Source: Neobacillus sp. SuZ13 (GTDB taxonomy: Bacteria > Bacillota > Bacilli > Bacillales > Cytobacillaceae). From it: 64,000 nt of DNA. The notes under the pieces are model-generated. The model ran no database searches and was not told the origin of the DNA. It saw nothing but the letters and a program-made list of their open reading frames with translations. Every line of letters starts with the position of its first letter. Position 1 is the first letter of the stretch. Location: contig NZ_CP126107.1 of assembly GCF_030123365.1 (NCBI RefSeq), positions 1,597,501-1,661,500 on the forward strand, given 5' to 3'. The position numbers and the translations under genes were made by a program. This document shows, piece after piece, positions 17,498 to 27,146 of the stretch.

Positions 17498-17564
17498 TTT
17501 CAGGAATGTTAGTCGATAGTATATAATATAATAGGTTGGAATATTTTACAAAGGGGTTGTTTCA

Positions 17565-19259
17565 ATGGGGTTTGAAAACTATACATACATAAGACCGAAT
17601 TTAAAAGAAGTTACTGAAAAATTTAATGCTGCCCTTGAGCGTTTAAAAAATGCAGTCACAGTAGATATACAAAACGAAGTAATGAATGAAATTAATAAAC
17701 TAAGAAATGACTTAGGGACGATGTTTAACCTTTGTTATATCCGTCATTCAATTGACACGAATGATGAATTTTACAAGGAAGAACAGGATTATATGGATGA
17801 AATTCAACCTGAGGTTGAAGGGTTAGTGACAAAGTATTATCAAGTACTGGTTGATTCTAAGTTCCGGCCTCAACTAGAAGCAAAATGGGGGAAACAGCTT
17901 TTTGCCCTTGCCGAAGGACAGCTGAAGACATTCAAACCAGAAATTGTTCCTTTACTTCAGAAAGAAAATCGGTTGTCAACGGAATATACGAAGCTAATGG
18001 CATCTGCAAAGATTGACTTCGAAGGGGAAGAAAGAACTTTAGCACAATTAGAGCCGTTCGCTCAATCAACTGACAGAGGAATGAGAAAAAGAGCAAATGA
18101 AGCGAAATTTGGCTTTATGGTTGAACATGAAGCAGAATTTGATCGCATTTATGATGATCTTGTAAAAGTAAGGACTGAAATTGCTCAGAACCTTGGGTTT
18201 AAAAACTTTGTTGAACTTGGTTATTATCGAATGATGAGAACTGATTATAATGCAGAAATGGTTGCCAATTTCCGTAATCAAGTAAAGGACTACATTGTTC
18301 CAATCGCAACAAAATTAAAGGTGAGACAACAGGAAAGAATCGGTCTCGATAAGCTTAAATATTACGACGAATCTTTTAATTTTCAAACAGGAAATGCCAC
18401 TCCAAAGGGTACGCCGGAATGGATTATAGAAAATGGGCAGCAAATGTATGAGGACCTATCACAAGAAACTGGGGAATTTTTCCGATTTATGCAGGAAAAT
18501 AATTTGATGGATCTTGTGGCTAAGAAAGGAAAAGCTGGCGGTGGCTATTGTACTTTTATCGAAAATTATAAAGCACCTTTCATTTTTTCAAATTTTAACG
18601 GTACCTCTGGAGATATTGATGTTTTGACACATGAGGCCGGTCACGCGTTCCAAGTTTATTCGAGTCGTCATTTTGAGATTCCTGAATATGCATGGCCGAC
18701 ATACGAAGCATGTGAAATTCATTCCATGAGTATGGAATTTTTCACATGGCCATGGATGGATTTGTTCTTTAAGGAAGATACCGATAAGTACAAGTTTTCT
18801 CATCTAAGTGATGCTTTGTTATTCCTGCCATATGGGGTGTCCGTTGATGAATTCCAACACTGGGTCTATGAAAACCCAGAAGCTACACCAAAAGAGCGAA
18901 AGCTTCAGTGGCGTGAAATTGAGAAAAAGTATTTACCTCATAAAGATTACGACGGTAATGAATACCTAGAAAATGGCGGCTTCTGGCAGCGTCAAGGCCA
19001 TATTTTTAATTCACCGTTTTACTACATTGATTATACACTTGCGCAAATTTGTGCCTTTCAATTCTGGAAGCGCTCCAGAGAGAATAAAGAGGAAGCATGG
19101 GAAGACTATGTGAAATTATGCAAATTAGGCGGCAGTATGTCATTCACTAAGTTAGTTGAAGCTGCGAATTTAATCTCGCCATTTGAGGCTGGTTGTGTAG
19201 AATCGGTAGTGGGTGTGATTGAAAATTGGTTAAACTCTGTAGATGATAAACATCTATAA
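17565..19259 (+). CDS. M3-family oligoendopeptidase
   Basis: This 564-residue zinc metallopeptidase of the PepF/oligoendopeptidase F clade cleaves short peptides in the cytosol. The zinc motif is DVLTHEAGHAFQVYSS (HExxH), with the third ligand in the downstream YEACEIHSMSMEFF. There is no signal peptide. The ATG at 17565 follows AAAGGGG. It forms its own transcription unit between the mhqR terminator and a strong convergent terminator. Confidence 0.92.
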   Translation: MGFENYTYIRPNLKEVTEKFNAALERLKNAVTVDIQNEVMNEINKLRNDLGTMFNLCYIRHSIDTNDEFYKEEQDYMDEIQPEVEGLVTKYYQVLVDSKFRPQLEAKWGKQLFALAEGQLKTFKPEIVPLLQKENRLSTEYTKLMASAKIDFEGEERTLAQLEPFAQSTDRGMRKRANEAKFGFMVEHEAEFDRIYDDLVKVRTEIAQNLGFKNFVELGYYRMMRTDYNAEMVANFRNQVKDYIVPIATKLKVRQQERIGLDKLKYYDESFNFQTGNATPKGTPEWIIENGQQMYEDLSQETGEFFRFMQENNLMDLVAKKGKAGGGYCTFIENYKAPFIFSNFNGTSGDIDVLTHEAGHAFQVYSSRHFEIPEYAWPTYEACEIHSMSMEFFTWPWMDLFFKEDTDKYKFSHLSDALLFLPYGVSVDEFQHWVYENPEATPKERKLQWREIEKKYLPHKDYDGNEYLENGGFWQRQGHIFNSPFYYIDYTLAQICAFQFWKRSRENKEEAWEDYVKLCKLGGSMSFTKLVEAANLISPFEAGCVESVVGVIENWLNSVDDKHL

Positions 19260-19263
19260 ATGA

Positions 19264-19307
19264 AAAAAGCGAAGCCATTCTAGAATTTCTAGAATGGCTT
19301 CGCTTTT
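19264..19307. terminator. Bidirectional terminator between M3 peptidase and clpE
   Basis: A stem of about 20 bp (AAAGCGAAGCCATTCTAGAA and its complement) serves both convergent genes. Confidence 0.9.
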
Positions 19308-19309
19308 AC

Positions 19310-21463
19310 TTATTTAACAGTAGTAACATGAGAAACTACTTTTATCTCATCATCTTCCACAATAGCAGTTAATTCTTTAATCTCTGGCTGATCTAAGATA
19401 AAATCTGCTATTTTATCTTCAAGCTGCTCTTGGATGACACGGCGGAGCGGTCGTGCCCCGAAAGCTGGATGGTATCCAAGCTGTGCAAGTTTTTCTTTTG
19501 CCTCAGTCGTCAACTTTAGTTCAATCTTTTGTTCCGTTAGCGTTACTTGTAATTCATTAATCATTAAGTCGACAATATAAAGGATATGCTCTTTGCCGAG
19601 TGAATTAAACTCGATGATACTGTCGAACCGATTCAAGAATTCAGGTTTAAAGAAACTGCCAAGTGAGTCAAGAATACTCGCTTCTTCTATCGCCTCGTTT
19701 GTACCGAATCCAACATGAACGGTCTTGTGGCCCACGCCAGCATTGCTTGTCATAATGATTACGGAATCCTTAAAGCTGACAATTCTTCCTTGACTATCCG
19801 TCAGGCGTCCATCATCAAGGATTTGCAGGAATAGATGTTGAACGTCTGGATGTGCCTTTTCAATTTCATCTAATAGAATAATACTGTATGGGTTTCTGCG
19901 CACTTTTTCTGTTAGCTGCCCTGCTTCTTCGTGACCAACATAGCCAGGAGGTGAGCCAATCAATTTAGAGATACTGTGTTTTTCCATGTATTCGCTCATA
20001 TCAAGGCGGATCATAGAATCTTTAGAGCCAAATAGTTCTTCGGCAAGTGTTTTCGTTAATTCTGTTTTACCAACTCCGGTTGGTCCGACAAATAAGAAGG
20101 AACCGATTGGACGATGTTTTGATTTTAAGCCGGCACGACTGCGTCTAATCGCTTTAGCTACTTTTTTCGCAGCTTTTTCCTGGCCGATAACCTTAGATTT
20201 TAGCTTTTCTTCTAAGGATTTCATTTTTAACTGTTCATCTTGTTGCAGCTTTCCAACTGGAATACCTGTTTTTTCTTCAATAATTTCTTGAATATGTGAT
20301 ACATCCACAATGGGTCTCTCCATACTTGAAACCGTATTTAATGCCTTTTCCAGTTTGGCTTCTTCATCGCGAAGAGTAGCGGCCTTTTCATAATTCTCGC
20401 TTTTCAGTGCCTCTTCTTTTTCAACACCAATATCTTTTAAGCGCTGTTCAATTTGTTCATTGTTTTGATAATCCGAAATAAGGTTTAATTTTGAACCTGC
20501 CTCATCCAGCAAATCAATGGCTTTGTCAGGTAAGAAGCGGTCTTGGATATAGCGATGTGACAATTGCACACAGGCAAGAATTGCTTGATCAGAATAGGTC
20601 ACTTGGTGATAATCTTCATATTTCTTTTGAATCCCTTTTAATATATCAATTGCAGCGTCTGGTGTTGGTTCAATAACATGAACGGGCTGGAAGCGTCGTT
20701 CTAAAGCGGAATCTTTCTCGATTTGCCGATACTCTTTTAGTGTGGTTGCACCAACAACTTGAAGTTCACCGCGTGCCAGGGCTGGCTTTAAGATATTTCC
20801 TGCATCCATAGAGCCTTCGGCGGAACCAGCACCAACAAGAAGGTGAATTTCATCGATGAAAAGAATAATATTTTTCCGCTCTTGTAATTCAGAAATGAGT
20901 TGTTTCATTCTCTCTTCAAATTGACCACGGATTCCTGTATTGGCAACAAGGGACGCAACGTCCAGCAAGTAAACCTCTTTGTTACGTAACTTGCCAGGAA
21001 CATCTCCTTCAGCAATCTTCAGTGCAAGACCCTCCGCAATCGCCGTTTTTCCGACTCCTGGTTCACCTATTAGGACGGGATTATTTTTATTCCGTCTATT
21101 TAGAATTTCGATGACACGCTTTACTTCTCGATCGCGGCCAATAACAGGATCAATTAAGCCAGCTTTGGCCATTTGAGTTAAATTTCGTCCAAATTGATCT
21201 ATAAAACCGCTATGTCCGCTTTTTCTCCCAGGTTCTGTAACAGATTGACTGTTGTTATCCTTACCAGGACCTGTATTAGACATGAAAAAGTCTTCAAATG
21301 GGAAACTTGGGAAAAGGTTCATATTTTGACCTAGCCCGGCTCCTAGAGATTGCTTTTCTTTTGAATAACATTCGTGACAGAGTTTAATTTCCTTACGCTG
21401 TCCATTAATAATCATATTTAATTGTATGTTTGCATTATTTTCATTACATTGTTGACAAAGCAT
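19310..21463 (-). CDS. clpE: ATP-dependent Clp protease ATP-binding subunit ClpE
   Basis: ClpE is a Clp/Hsp100 unfoldase that feeds ClpP under heat and protein stress. From the ATG at 21463 (RBS AGGAGGG) it is 717 residues: an N-terminal zinc finger (CQQC ... CHEC), AAA+ domain 1 (Walker [10 protein letters not shown]), a UVR-like segment ([24 protein letters not shown] region), AAA+ domain 2 (GPTGVGKTE) and a ClpP-binding C-terminal part. The missing ClpC-type N domain and the zinc finger separate ClpE from ClpC. CtsR operators flank its promoter. Confidence 0.95.
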   Translation of the reverse strand: MLCQQCNENNANIQLNMIINGQRKEIKLCHECYSKEKQSLGAGLGQNMNLFPSFPFEDFFMSNTGPGKDNNSQSVTEPGRKSGHSGFIDQFGRNLTQMAKAGLIDPVIGRDREVKRVIEILNRRNKNNPVLIGEPGVGKTAIAEGLALKIAEGDVPGKLRNKEVYLLDVASLVANTGIRGQFEERMKQLISELQERKNIILFIDEIHLLVGAGSAEGSMDAGNILKPALARGELQVVGATTLKEYRQIEKDSALERRFQPVHVIEPTPDAAIDILKGIQKKYEDYHQVTYSDQAILACVQLSHRYIQDRFLPDKAIDLLDEAGSKLNLISDYQNNEQIEQRLKDIGVEKEEALKSENYEKAATLRDEEAKLEKALNTVSSMERPIVDVSHIQEIIEEKTGIPVGKLQQDEQLKMKSLEEKLKSKVIGQEKAAKKVAKAIRRSRAGLKSKHRPIGSFLFVGPTGVGKTELTKTLAEELFGSKDSMIRLDMSEYMEKHSISKLIGSPPGYVGHEEAGQLTEKVRRNPYSIILLDEIEKAHPDVQHLFLQILDDGRLTDSQGRIVSFKDSVIIMTSNAGVGHKTVHVGFGTNEAIEEASILDSLGSFFKPEFLNRFDSIIEFNSLGKEHILYIVDLMINELQVTLTEQKIELKLTTEAKEKLAQLGYHPAFGARPLRRVIQEQLEDKIADFILDQPEIKELTAIVEDDEIKVVSHVTTVK

Positions 21464-21500
21464 AAGTAAATACCCTCCTATTAAAAAATTTATTAACATG

Positions 21501-21562
21501 TTTGACTTTGACTATATTTGACCTTATGACGATAGTATACTCTGACCTTTTTTGACTTTCAA
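21501..21562 (-). promoter_or_regulatory. clpE promoter with two CtsR operators
   Basis: On the minus strand, TTGAAA (21557-21562), 17 bases and TATACT (21534-21539) form a sigma-A promoter. CtsR heptad repeats lie on both sides of the -10: TTTGACTATATTTGACC on the plus strand at 21507-21523 with an extra TTTGACT half-site at 21501, and TCTGACCTTTTTTGACT at 21541-21557. Both match the CtsR consensus GGTCAAANANRGTCAAA or its complement closely. Confidence 0.85.
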
Positions 21563-21592
21563 GTGATTTGTTTTGGTAATGGTTTCTAATTT

Positions 21593-21667
21593 GCTGTGTT
21601 AACCTTGTCTGTTGAGTTCCGCTCCAATCAACAGAGTGGAAATATCAATATAAGTCTTTAACAAAGC
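21593..21667. repeat. Internally deleted copy of the 177-bp interspersed palindromic repeat
   Basis: The outer ends match the repeat at 56192-56368 in inverted orientation: GTTAACCTTGTCTGTTGA then TTCCGCTCCA on one side, ATCAACAGA and a CTTTAACA-AAGC end on the other. About 100 central bases are missing. It lies between the clpE promoter and ykvI. Confidence 0.65.
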
Positions 21668-21739
21668 TTTCTAATTAAGGAAAAAAGCTCGTCTTTGTTT
21701 GTCCTTATCATCATATATTGATGATAAGGAGGAGATGAT

Positions 21740-22789
21740 GTGAAAAGGGAATGGACACAAGCATTTCAAATAGCTGCAGTCTATGTAGGGACTGTGGTAG
21801 GAGCTGGCTTCGCCACAGGAAAGGAAATCGTTGAATTTTTTTCACGGTTTGGTTTCTTTGGCTTAATAAGTATAATAATGAGCGGTTATCTCTTTATAGC
21901 GTTGGGCTCGAAACTAATGAGAATGGCTGCACATATAAATGCAAAATCCTATCAAGAGTTTAATGAGTATTTGTTTGGCAAATGGCCAAGTCGTGTCATT
22001 AATTTCTTTATGCTTTTTATGCTTCTTGGAGTTAGTGCCGTTATGCTTTCAGGGGCTGGGGCCGTGTTTGAGGAACAGTTAGGTTTGCCGAAAACAGCCG
22101 GTGTTTTCATGACCATTTTTTTATCCTTTTTAGTTATGTTAGTTGGAACAAAAGGTTTATTTGCTGTTAATACGTTTGTTGTTCCTCTAATGATAACTTT
22201 CAGCCTTATCTTAATGCTTTTTTCTGTACAGATGCCTCACTTTTTAGATCAATTACTATTTATCCCGCATGCGGATGATGGCTGGAAGAGCGTCGTCGCC
22301 CCATTTTCGTATGTGGCATTAAATCTTGGTCTATCTCAAGCAGTTTTGGTTCCTATTGCTACAGAAGTGAAGGATGATTGGACGATTAAATGGGGAGGAA
22401 TTCTTGGAGGGTCAGCTTTAACTATCATCTTAATTGCGAGTCATTTTTCCTTAATCATGCTCCCTAGTTTAGAAATATATAACATCCCAATGGCCATTGT
22501 CATGAAAAATTTAGCTCCTTTTTTATTTTGGATTTTTGTTCTCGTTATTTATGGAGAAATTTTCACCTCAGTGATTGGAAATGTCTTTGGACTCGATCGG
22601 CAGTTGAAACAATATTCGTCTATACCGACAATGCTATCTGTAACGCTCATTTTTGTTGTTTCTTATCTGATCAGTCTTGTAAATTATGGGACGCTGCTCT
22701 CCTATTTATATCCTTTGTTTGGGTATATTTGCATGATTTTTTTTATTTTACTTTGGATAAAGCCATTACCAACAAGTATCAGAAAATAA
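21740..22789 (+). CDS. ykvI: YkvI-family integral membrane protein
   Basis: This 349-residue protein has about ten hydrophobic segments and begins with AAVYVGTVVGAGFATGKEIVEFF, a Gly-rich TM1 typical of YkvI and LeuT-fold-like transporters. Substrate and function are unknown. In B. subtilis ykvI lies beside clpE, as here. It starts with GTG at 21740 behind AAGGAGGAGATG and ends at a terminator shared with the convergent CPBP gene. Confidence 0.8.
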   Translation: MKREWTQAFQIAAVYVGTVVGAGFATGKEIVEFFSRFGFFGLISIIMSGYLFIALGSKLMRMAAHINAKSYQEFNEYLFGKWPSRVINFFMLFMLLGVSAVMLSGAGAVFEEQLGLPKTAGVFMTIFLSFLVMLVGTKGLFAVNTFVVPLMITFSLILMLFSVQMPHFLDQLLFIPHADDGWKSVVAPFSYVALNLGLSQAVLVPIATEVKDDWTIKWGGILGGSALTIILIASHFSLIMLPSLEIYNIPMAIVMKNLAPFLFWIFVLVIYGEIFTSVIGNVFGLDRQLKQYSSIPTMLSVTLIFVVSYLISLVNYGTLLSYLYPLFGYICMIFFILLWIKPLPTSIRK

Positions 22790-22790
22790 C

Positions 22791-22822
22791 AAAAGCAGTT
22801 GTTCAGGAGAGCAACTGCTTTT
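22791..22822. terminator. Bidirectional terminator between ykvI and CPBP gene
   Basis: AAAAGCAGTTG/CAACTGCTTTT, an 11-bp stem with a 10-base loop. Confidence 0.85.
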
Positions 22823-23433
22823 TAATGTAAAGGTAAGATAATAAACATCATCAAGTCAAAAATGATATGAGAAACAATCACCAAAGGCATACTCTTTTTC
22901 CATAGATACAGATATCCCCAAGCTAAACCAGAAATAAAGGCCGCAAGAACTAACAAAAATGAGCCAGCATAAATATGGACGGAAGCATACAAGAGTGACG
23001 CTGCCAGAATACTGAACCCTGGCTTAAACTTTTTACTCAATCTTTTTTGAATAAAACCTCGCCAGAAAAGTTCTTCTCCAGGGGCTGCAACTAATAAAAG
23101 GGCAAGATATTGCCAAAATATTGTAGGAGCAAACCATTTATATAGGTTCTTAAGACTTGTATCATAGGGTAGATGCAGTATCTTCATTCCACGGATCCCA
23201 AGCCAAAAGATAATATATAATATTAAACCGGTTAGTGCCCCAAGAAAAATATACTGAATAAAGGATACGTTATCATCCACCTCTTCTTGAAACATAGCAT
23301 AAGCGATTAAGATTAGAATCGAACCAGCAAAAATATACCAAAAGATCGCTTTATCATGAAATGAAAAAAATAAAAGTATATGTGCAATAATTAAACCAAT
23401 CAATATGCGTGGGTCTTGGAAGAATTTCTTCAT
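22822..23433 (-). CDS. CPBP-family intramembrane glutamic protease
   Basis: This 203-residue membrane protein has about six hydrophobic segments and the CPBP (CAAX protease/bacteriocin-processing) motifs: PGEELFWRGFIQ with the catalytic Glu pair and Arg, SVHIYAG and SHIIFDLMMF with the later His residues. Members process prenylated proteins or bacteriocins, or act in self-immunity; nothing nearby identifies a substrate. It stands alone, convergent with ykvI. Confidence 0.85.
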   Translation of the reverse strand: MKKFFQDPRILIGLIIAHILLFFSFHDKAIFWYIFAGSILILIAYAMFQEEVDDNVSFIQYIFLGALTGLILYIIFWLGIRGMKILHLPYDTSLKNLYKWFAPTIFWQYLALLLVAAPGEELFWRGFIQKRLSKKFKPGFSILAASLLYASVHIYAGSFLLVLAAFISGLAWGYLYLWKKSMPLVIVSHIIFDLMMFIILPLH

Positions 23434-23578
23434 TACGCGATCTCCTTTTTAGAAAACATAAAATTTATTTTATCAAATAAGTTTTTCAAATGGAAATCAT
23501 TACATCTCTAATATTACTGTTTCATTAGGTTAGAACATAAAGAATAGAAAAAAATAAAAAAGGAAGGGAGTGAAAGAA

Positions 23579-23698
23579 ATGAGCAAATCAAAAAGTGAAC
23601 AAGAACGAGAATGGACTGTCCGTAAACAAGATCAAAATCCACATGGAAAAGTAAAATCATTAAAACAGTTATCAAATGAAGCTGGTAAGGGCCAATAA
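23579..23698 (+). CDS. Small basic protein, 39 residues (DUF6254-like)
   Basis: The frame reads MSKSKSEQEREWTVRKQD, continues with NPHGKVKSLKQLS and ends EAGKGQ. It is hydrophilic and strongly charged. The RBS AAGGAAGGGAG is excellent and a terminator lies 23 bases after the stop, so it is a complete small gene. It reminds me of a short Bacillus family (DUF6254) of unknown role. Confidence 0.65.
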   Translation: MSKSKSEQEREWTVRKQDQNPHGKVKSLKQLSNEAGKGQ

Positions 23699-23720
23699 CA
23701 ATTCAGGCTGAGGTCAAAAA

Positions 23721-23754
23721 AGAAAAGGCAGCCATAACGAGGACTGCCTTTTCT
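23721..23754. terminator. Terminator between the 39-residue gene and ykvS
   Basis: AGAAAAGGCAG/CTGCCTTTTCT, an 11-bp stem serving two convergent genes. Confidence 0.85.
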
Positions 23755-23768
23755 AGTATTCTATAATT

Positions 23769-23957
23769 TTAATAAGCGCTTTCTTTTATAACTTTATAGT
23801 TTTTGTGATTAACAACAGTTCGTTGATCCAATTCTAAATCCCGATAATTATCCATAACTGTTAGGTCGACAATGACAGAATTTTCATTTACCTTTTCAAC
23901 AATCCCTTTCAAGCCACCACGGAATTCTATGATATTTCCAACTTCTGCTTTTCTCAT
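23769..23957 (-). CDS. ykvS: YkvS-family small protein (DUF2187-like)
   Basis: This 62-residue protein has the pattern VGNIIEFRGGLKGIVEKVNENSVIVDLT, a small beta-barrel-like fold seen in the YkvS/YdhE DUF2187 family; function is unknown. The start is an ATG behind AAAGGAGAGAGAC. B. subtilis ykvS lies in the same stretch between clpE and ptsHI. Confidence 0.75.
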   Translation of the reverse strand: MRKAEVGNIIEFRGGLKGIVEKVNENSVIVDLTVMDNYRDLELDQRTVVNHKNYKVIKESAY

Positions 23958-24111
23958 AATGTCTCTCTCCTTTACCTCAAAAACTATAAATAAAATCCAG
24001 TTAAATAACAGTTTGCACTACTTTTTTCTTTTCGTAAAGCCTTTTATTTGACAATTATGTTAATTCTTTATTAACAATGTAATTATATGAGAAAAAAGGC
24101 AACAAAAGAAT

Positions 24112-24125
24112 AGGAAACGCTTTCA
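24112..24125 (+). promoter_or_regulatory. cre-like site upstream of the 64-residue gene
   Basis: AGGAAACGCTTTCA fits the cre consensus at 12 of 14 positions. It lies 82 bases before the start at 24208. Weak on its own. Confidence 0.35.
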
Positions 24126-24207
24126 ATAATAGTGAAAAGAAATTACAATGTTGGATTATGGAAATACAGTTACGTTAATATAAGACTAGGTAAAGGTGGT
24201 GTTTGGA

Positions 24208-24402
24208 ATGACGGAAGATATGATTACAGATATCTTGGATCGCCTTATGACAGGGGAACTTTCTGAGTATTATGTCACTAACGATCAGTTTATGGAATTT
24301 CGTCAGGTATTGGTGAAAAGAAAAGATTTTAAGCATTTCCGCGGGATCGGGCAAAGGGGCGGCGATGTTTTGTATCAATATCTAAAAGAAGCAAGGAGTT
24401 AA
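24208..24402 (+). CDS. Hypothetical protein, 64 residues
   Basis: I do not recognise this small soluble protein. It is mostly helical, acidic at the start (MTEDMITDILDRLMTGELSEYY) and basic later (VKRKDFKHFRGIGQRGGDVLY). I choose the ATG at 24208 behind AAGGTGG; the GTG at 24196 overlaps that RBS. It precedes ptsH by 281 bases and is probably not in its operon, since a perfect promoter lies between. Confidence 0.6.
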   Translation: MTEDMITDILDRLMTGELSEYYVTNDQFMEFRQVLVKRKDFKHFRGIGQRGGDVLYQYLKEARS

Positions 24403-24454
24403 TTGCAAATTTTCAAGGAGCTTCGGAGAAATGTATGATAGTTTTTGATAGTTT

Positions 24455-24483
24455 TTGACAGTTTTGTGACAATTCAATATAAA
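24455..24483 (+). promoter_or_regulatory. Candidate sigma-A promoter of ptsHI
   Basis: TTGACA, a 17-base spacer and TATAAA lie 200 bases before ptsH. The -35 is the last of three near-identical direct repeats (TGATAGTTTT, TGATAGTTTT, TGACAGTTTT) from 24437. The long leader after it shows no riboswitch I recognise. Confidence 0.55.
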
Positions 24484-24683
24484 ATAGAATTTTCAGTTGT
24501 TCGAATAAGTCGAAAATGGTATTATTCATTACATGTTTGTTTTCTTTTTGGAAAAAATAGCTGAAAAGAAATGATTTTTTCTCTTTAGTTAATTATCGAT
24601 TTAGTTGACTAAATGATGAGAAATGTTTATTTTTAATGAAGCAAGTTTGAATTTTATATAAATATTAAAGGAGTATGATTAGC

Positions 24684-24950
24684 ATGTCAGAAAAGCAATT
24701 TAAAATAATCGCAGAAACAGGAATCCACGCTAGACCCGCAACTTTATTAGTTCAAACAGCAAGCAGATTTGATTCTGAGATTCATTTAGAATATAAAGGT
24801 AAAAAAGTTAACTTAAAATCAATTATGGGCGTTATGTCTCTAGGTGTTGGCCAAGGGGCTGATATTACCATTTCTGCAGAAGGAAACGATGCAAATGATG
24901 CATTAAATAGCCTTGAAGAGACATTGAAAAAAGAAGGATTGGCAGAATAA
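24684..24950 (+). CDS. ptsH: Phosphocarrier protein HPr
   Basis: HPr passes phosphate from enzyme I to the sugar-specific EIIA domains. The 88-residue chain has His15 in TGIHARPAT and the regulatory Ser46 in [12 protein letters not shown], the site phosphorylated by HPr kinase so that HPr becomes the CcpA co-repressor. The ATG at 24684 is 10 bases after AAAGGAG; the ATG at 24675 is too close. Its stop overlaps the ptsI start (TAATG). Confidence 0.97.
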   Translation: MSEKQFKIIAETGIHARPATLLVQTASRFDSEIHLEYKGKKVNLKSIMGVMSLGVGQGADITISAEGNDANDALNSLEETLKKEGLAE

Positions 24951-26662
24951 TGACTTTTTTACAGGGGATAGCCGCATCAAATGGTATCGCTATTGCAAAA
25001 GCATACCGTCTTGTTGAACCAGATTTATCATTTGAAACAAAAACAATTGATGATGCTGCTGCAGAGGTTGACCGTTTCCGCAAGGCAATAGAGAAATCTA
25101 AAACAGAACTCGAAGCAATTCGTGACCGTGCCAAAGTAGACCTTGGAGCTGATAAAGCAGCGATTTTTGAAGCACATTTACTCGTGTTAAGTGACCCTGA
25201 ATTAAATTCACCAATTGAAGATAAAATTCAGTCTGATAAGGTAAATGCTGAATCTGCATTAAAGGAAACAGCTGATATGTTCGTTATGATGTTTGAACAA
25301 ATGGATAATGAATATATGAAAGAACGTGCTGCAGATATTCGTGATGTAACAAAGCGTGTATTAGCCCATCTATTAGGTGTGCAGCTAGTTAATCCAAGTA
25401 TGATTGCTGAAGAAGTGATTATTGTGGCTGAAGATTTAACTCCTTCCGACACAGCACAATTAAACAGACAATTTGTCTTAGGATTCACAACAAATATTGG
25501 TGGTCGTACCTCACATTCAGCCATTATGGCTCGATCAATGGAAATTCCAGCGGTAGTTGGAACAAAGTCAGCGACAGAAGAAATCAATAATGGAGATCTT
25601 GTCATTGTTGATGGACTAAAGGGCGAGGTACATATTAACCCGACAACTGAGCTTGTTGAACAATACCGTAAAATTCATGACCAATACGAAGTTCAAAAAG
25701 CCGAATGGGCCAAGCTTGTCAATGAACCAACTGTAACAAATGATGATCATCATGTTGAATTAGTGGCCAACATCGGAACTCCAAAGGATTTAAAAGGAGT
25801 TATTGAAAATGGTGGTGAGGGTGTAGGTCTATATCGGACTGAATTCCTATATATGGGAAGAGATCAATTACCAACAGAAGAAGAACAGTTTGAATCCTAT
25901 AAGGCTGTATTAGAGGGTTTAAATGGTAAGCCAGTTGTTGTTCGTACCCTTGATATTGGTGGAGATAAGGAACTTCCTTATTTGGACCTTCCAAAGGAAA
26001 TGAACCCATTTTTGGGCTTCCGGGCTATTCGCTTATGTTTAGAAGAGCAAGACATCTTCAGAACCCAGCTCAGAGCACTATTACGGGCTAGCAACTATGG
26101 AAACTTAAAAATCATGTTCCCAATGATTGCAACTCTAGATGAGTTCCGTGCTGCCAAAACGATACTTGAAGAAGAAAAGCAAAAACTTCTTGCGGAAGGC
26201 CAAAAAGTTGCCGAAGGTATTGAACTTGGTATTATGGTCGAAATTCCGTCAACGGCTATCTTAGCGGATCAATTCGCAAAAGAAGTAGATTTCTTTAGTA
26301 TCGGTACAAATGATTTAATTCAATATACTATGGCTGCTGACCGGATGAATCAGCGTGTTTCTTACTTGTACCAGCCATATAGCCCGTCCATTTTACGATT
26401 AGTAAAAATGGTTATTGATGCAGCACATGCACAAGGAAAATGGACAGGTATGTGTGGGGAAATGGCAGGAGATGAAACAGCTATTCCAGTTCTCATCGGA
26501 CTTGGACTTGATGAATTTTCAATGAGTGCGACATCAATCTTAAAAGCTCGCTCTCAAATCAAGAATTTGAGAAAATCTGATATGGAAAAGCTTGCTCAAC
26601 AAGTTTTAAATATGCAAACAACTGATCAGGTTATCGAAGCAGTTAATGCTGCGACAAAGTAA
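24950..26662 (+). CDS. ptsI: Phosphoenolpyruvate-protein phosphotransferase (enzyme I)
   Basis: Enzyme I takes phosphate from PEP and phosphorylates HPr on His15. The 570-residue protein has the active-site His189 in [13 protein letters not shown], the HPr-binding N-terminal helices, and the PEP-binding barrel with [28 protein letters not shown] and the catalytic Cys in GMCGEMAGD. It is cotranscribed with ptsH and followed by a strong terminator. Confidence 0.97.
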   Translation: MTFLQGIAASNGIAIAKAYRLVEPDLSFETKTIDDAAAEVDRFRKAIEKSKTELEAIRDRAKVDLGADKAAIFEAHLLVLSDPELNSPIEDKIQSDKVNAESALKETADMFVMMFEQMDNEYMKERAADIRDVTKRVLAHLLGVQLVNPSMIAEEVIIVAEDLTPSDTAQLNRQFVLGFTTNIGGRTSHSAIMARSMEIPAVVGTKSATEEINNGDLVIVDGLKGEVHINPTTELVEQYRKIHDQYEVQKAEWAKLVNEPTVTNDDHHVELVANIGTPKDLKGVIENGGEGVGLYRTEFLYMGRDQLPTEEEQFESYKAVLEGLNGKPVVVRTLDIGGDKELPYLDLPKEMNPFLGFRAIRLCLEEQDIFRTQLRALLRASNYGNLKIMFPMIATLDEFRAAKTILEEEKQKLLAEGQKVAEGIELGIMVEIPSTAILADQFAKEVDFFSIGTNDLIQYTMAADRMNQRVSYLYQPYSPSILRLVKMVIDAAHAQGKWTGMCGEMAGDETAIPVLIGLGLDEFSMSATSILKARSQIKNLRKSDMEKLAQQVLNMQTTDQVIEAVNAATK

Positions 26663-26673
26663 TTATATGAACA

Positions 26674-26705
26674 GAAAGACCGGCTGATGATTAGCCGGTC
26701 TTTTT
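26674..26705 (+). terminator. Terminator of ptsHI
   Basis: AAAGACCGGCT/AGCCGGTCTTT stem followed by T5, 12 bases after the ptsI stop. Confidence 0.9.
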
Positions 26706-26776
26706 GTGATTATATTTTTTTGACTTTTCATATTATTTATCTTTTTTATTATCGATTTTTGATTATAATAAAAAGT

Positions 26777-26851
26777 AATACCTAATACCTATTTTTTAGT
26801 AGTACTTATGGATGATTAATAGACAAAAATAGGCAAGTTATTAGGTAATAA
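26777..26851. repeat. Long imperfect inverted repeat before the 48-residue gene
   Basis: TAATACCTAATACCTATTTTT at about 26777-26797 is largely complementary to AAAAATAGG-(CAAGT)-TATTAGGTAAT at about 26825-26850. The arms are about 20 bases with one 3-5 base bulge and a loop near 27 bases. There is no T-run, so it is not a standard terminator. Confidence 0.55.
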
Positions 26852-26892
26852 TTGTACATAATATAGTAGTAATGGTGGAGGTGAAAGAAAAT

Positions 26893-27039
26893 ATGGAACA
26901 AAAACCTGTACATTATGATGGAAGTTCACAACTAGGTCTGGCAACAAATGAGACATTGGTTAATGAACCATTCCAGATGACTGATGAAATGAGAAGTAAT
27001 ATTGGTCGAAACCCTTACTCCCTTGATACAAATGCATAA
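26893..27039 (+). CDS. Hypothetical small protein, 48 residues
   Basis: The frame begins MEQKPVHYDGSSQLGLATNE, has a central NEPFQMTDEMRSNIGRNP and ends YSLDTNA. It has no Cys and no hydrophobic helix. A clear RBS (GGTGGAGGTGA) precedes it and a strong terminator follows 11 bases after the stop, so it is a complete unit. It does not match a family I know. Confidence 0.6.
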   Translation: MEQKPVHYDGSSQLGLATNETLVNEPFQMTDEMRSNIGRNPYSLDTNA

Positions 27040-27049
27040 ATAATGGAAG

Positions 27050-27081
27050 AAAAAGGATTTGTCTTCGGGCAAATCCTTTTT
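27050..27081 (+). terminator. Terminator of the 48-residue gene
   Basis: AAAAGGATTTG/CAAATCCTTTT stem around TCTTCGGG, followed by T-rich sequence. Confidence 0.88.
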
Positions 27082-27146
27082 GATTATTTTTTTGTCTTTT
27101 GACTGATAATAATATTGTCTTTATTTAAATGAAAGGTGGAGCATGA

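Noticed and set aside
26861..26880. CATAATATA as a sigma-K/sigma-E -10 element for the 48-residue gene
   Set aside because: No matching -35 element at the right distance; too short to stand alone.
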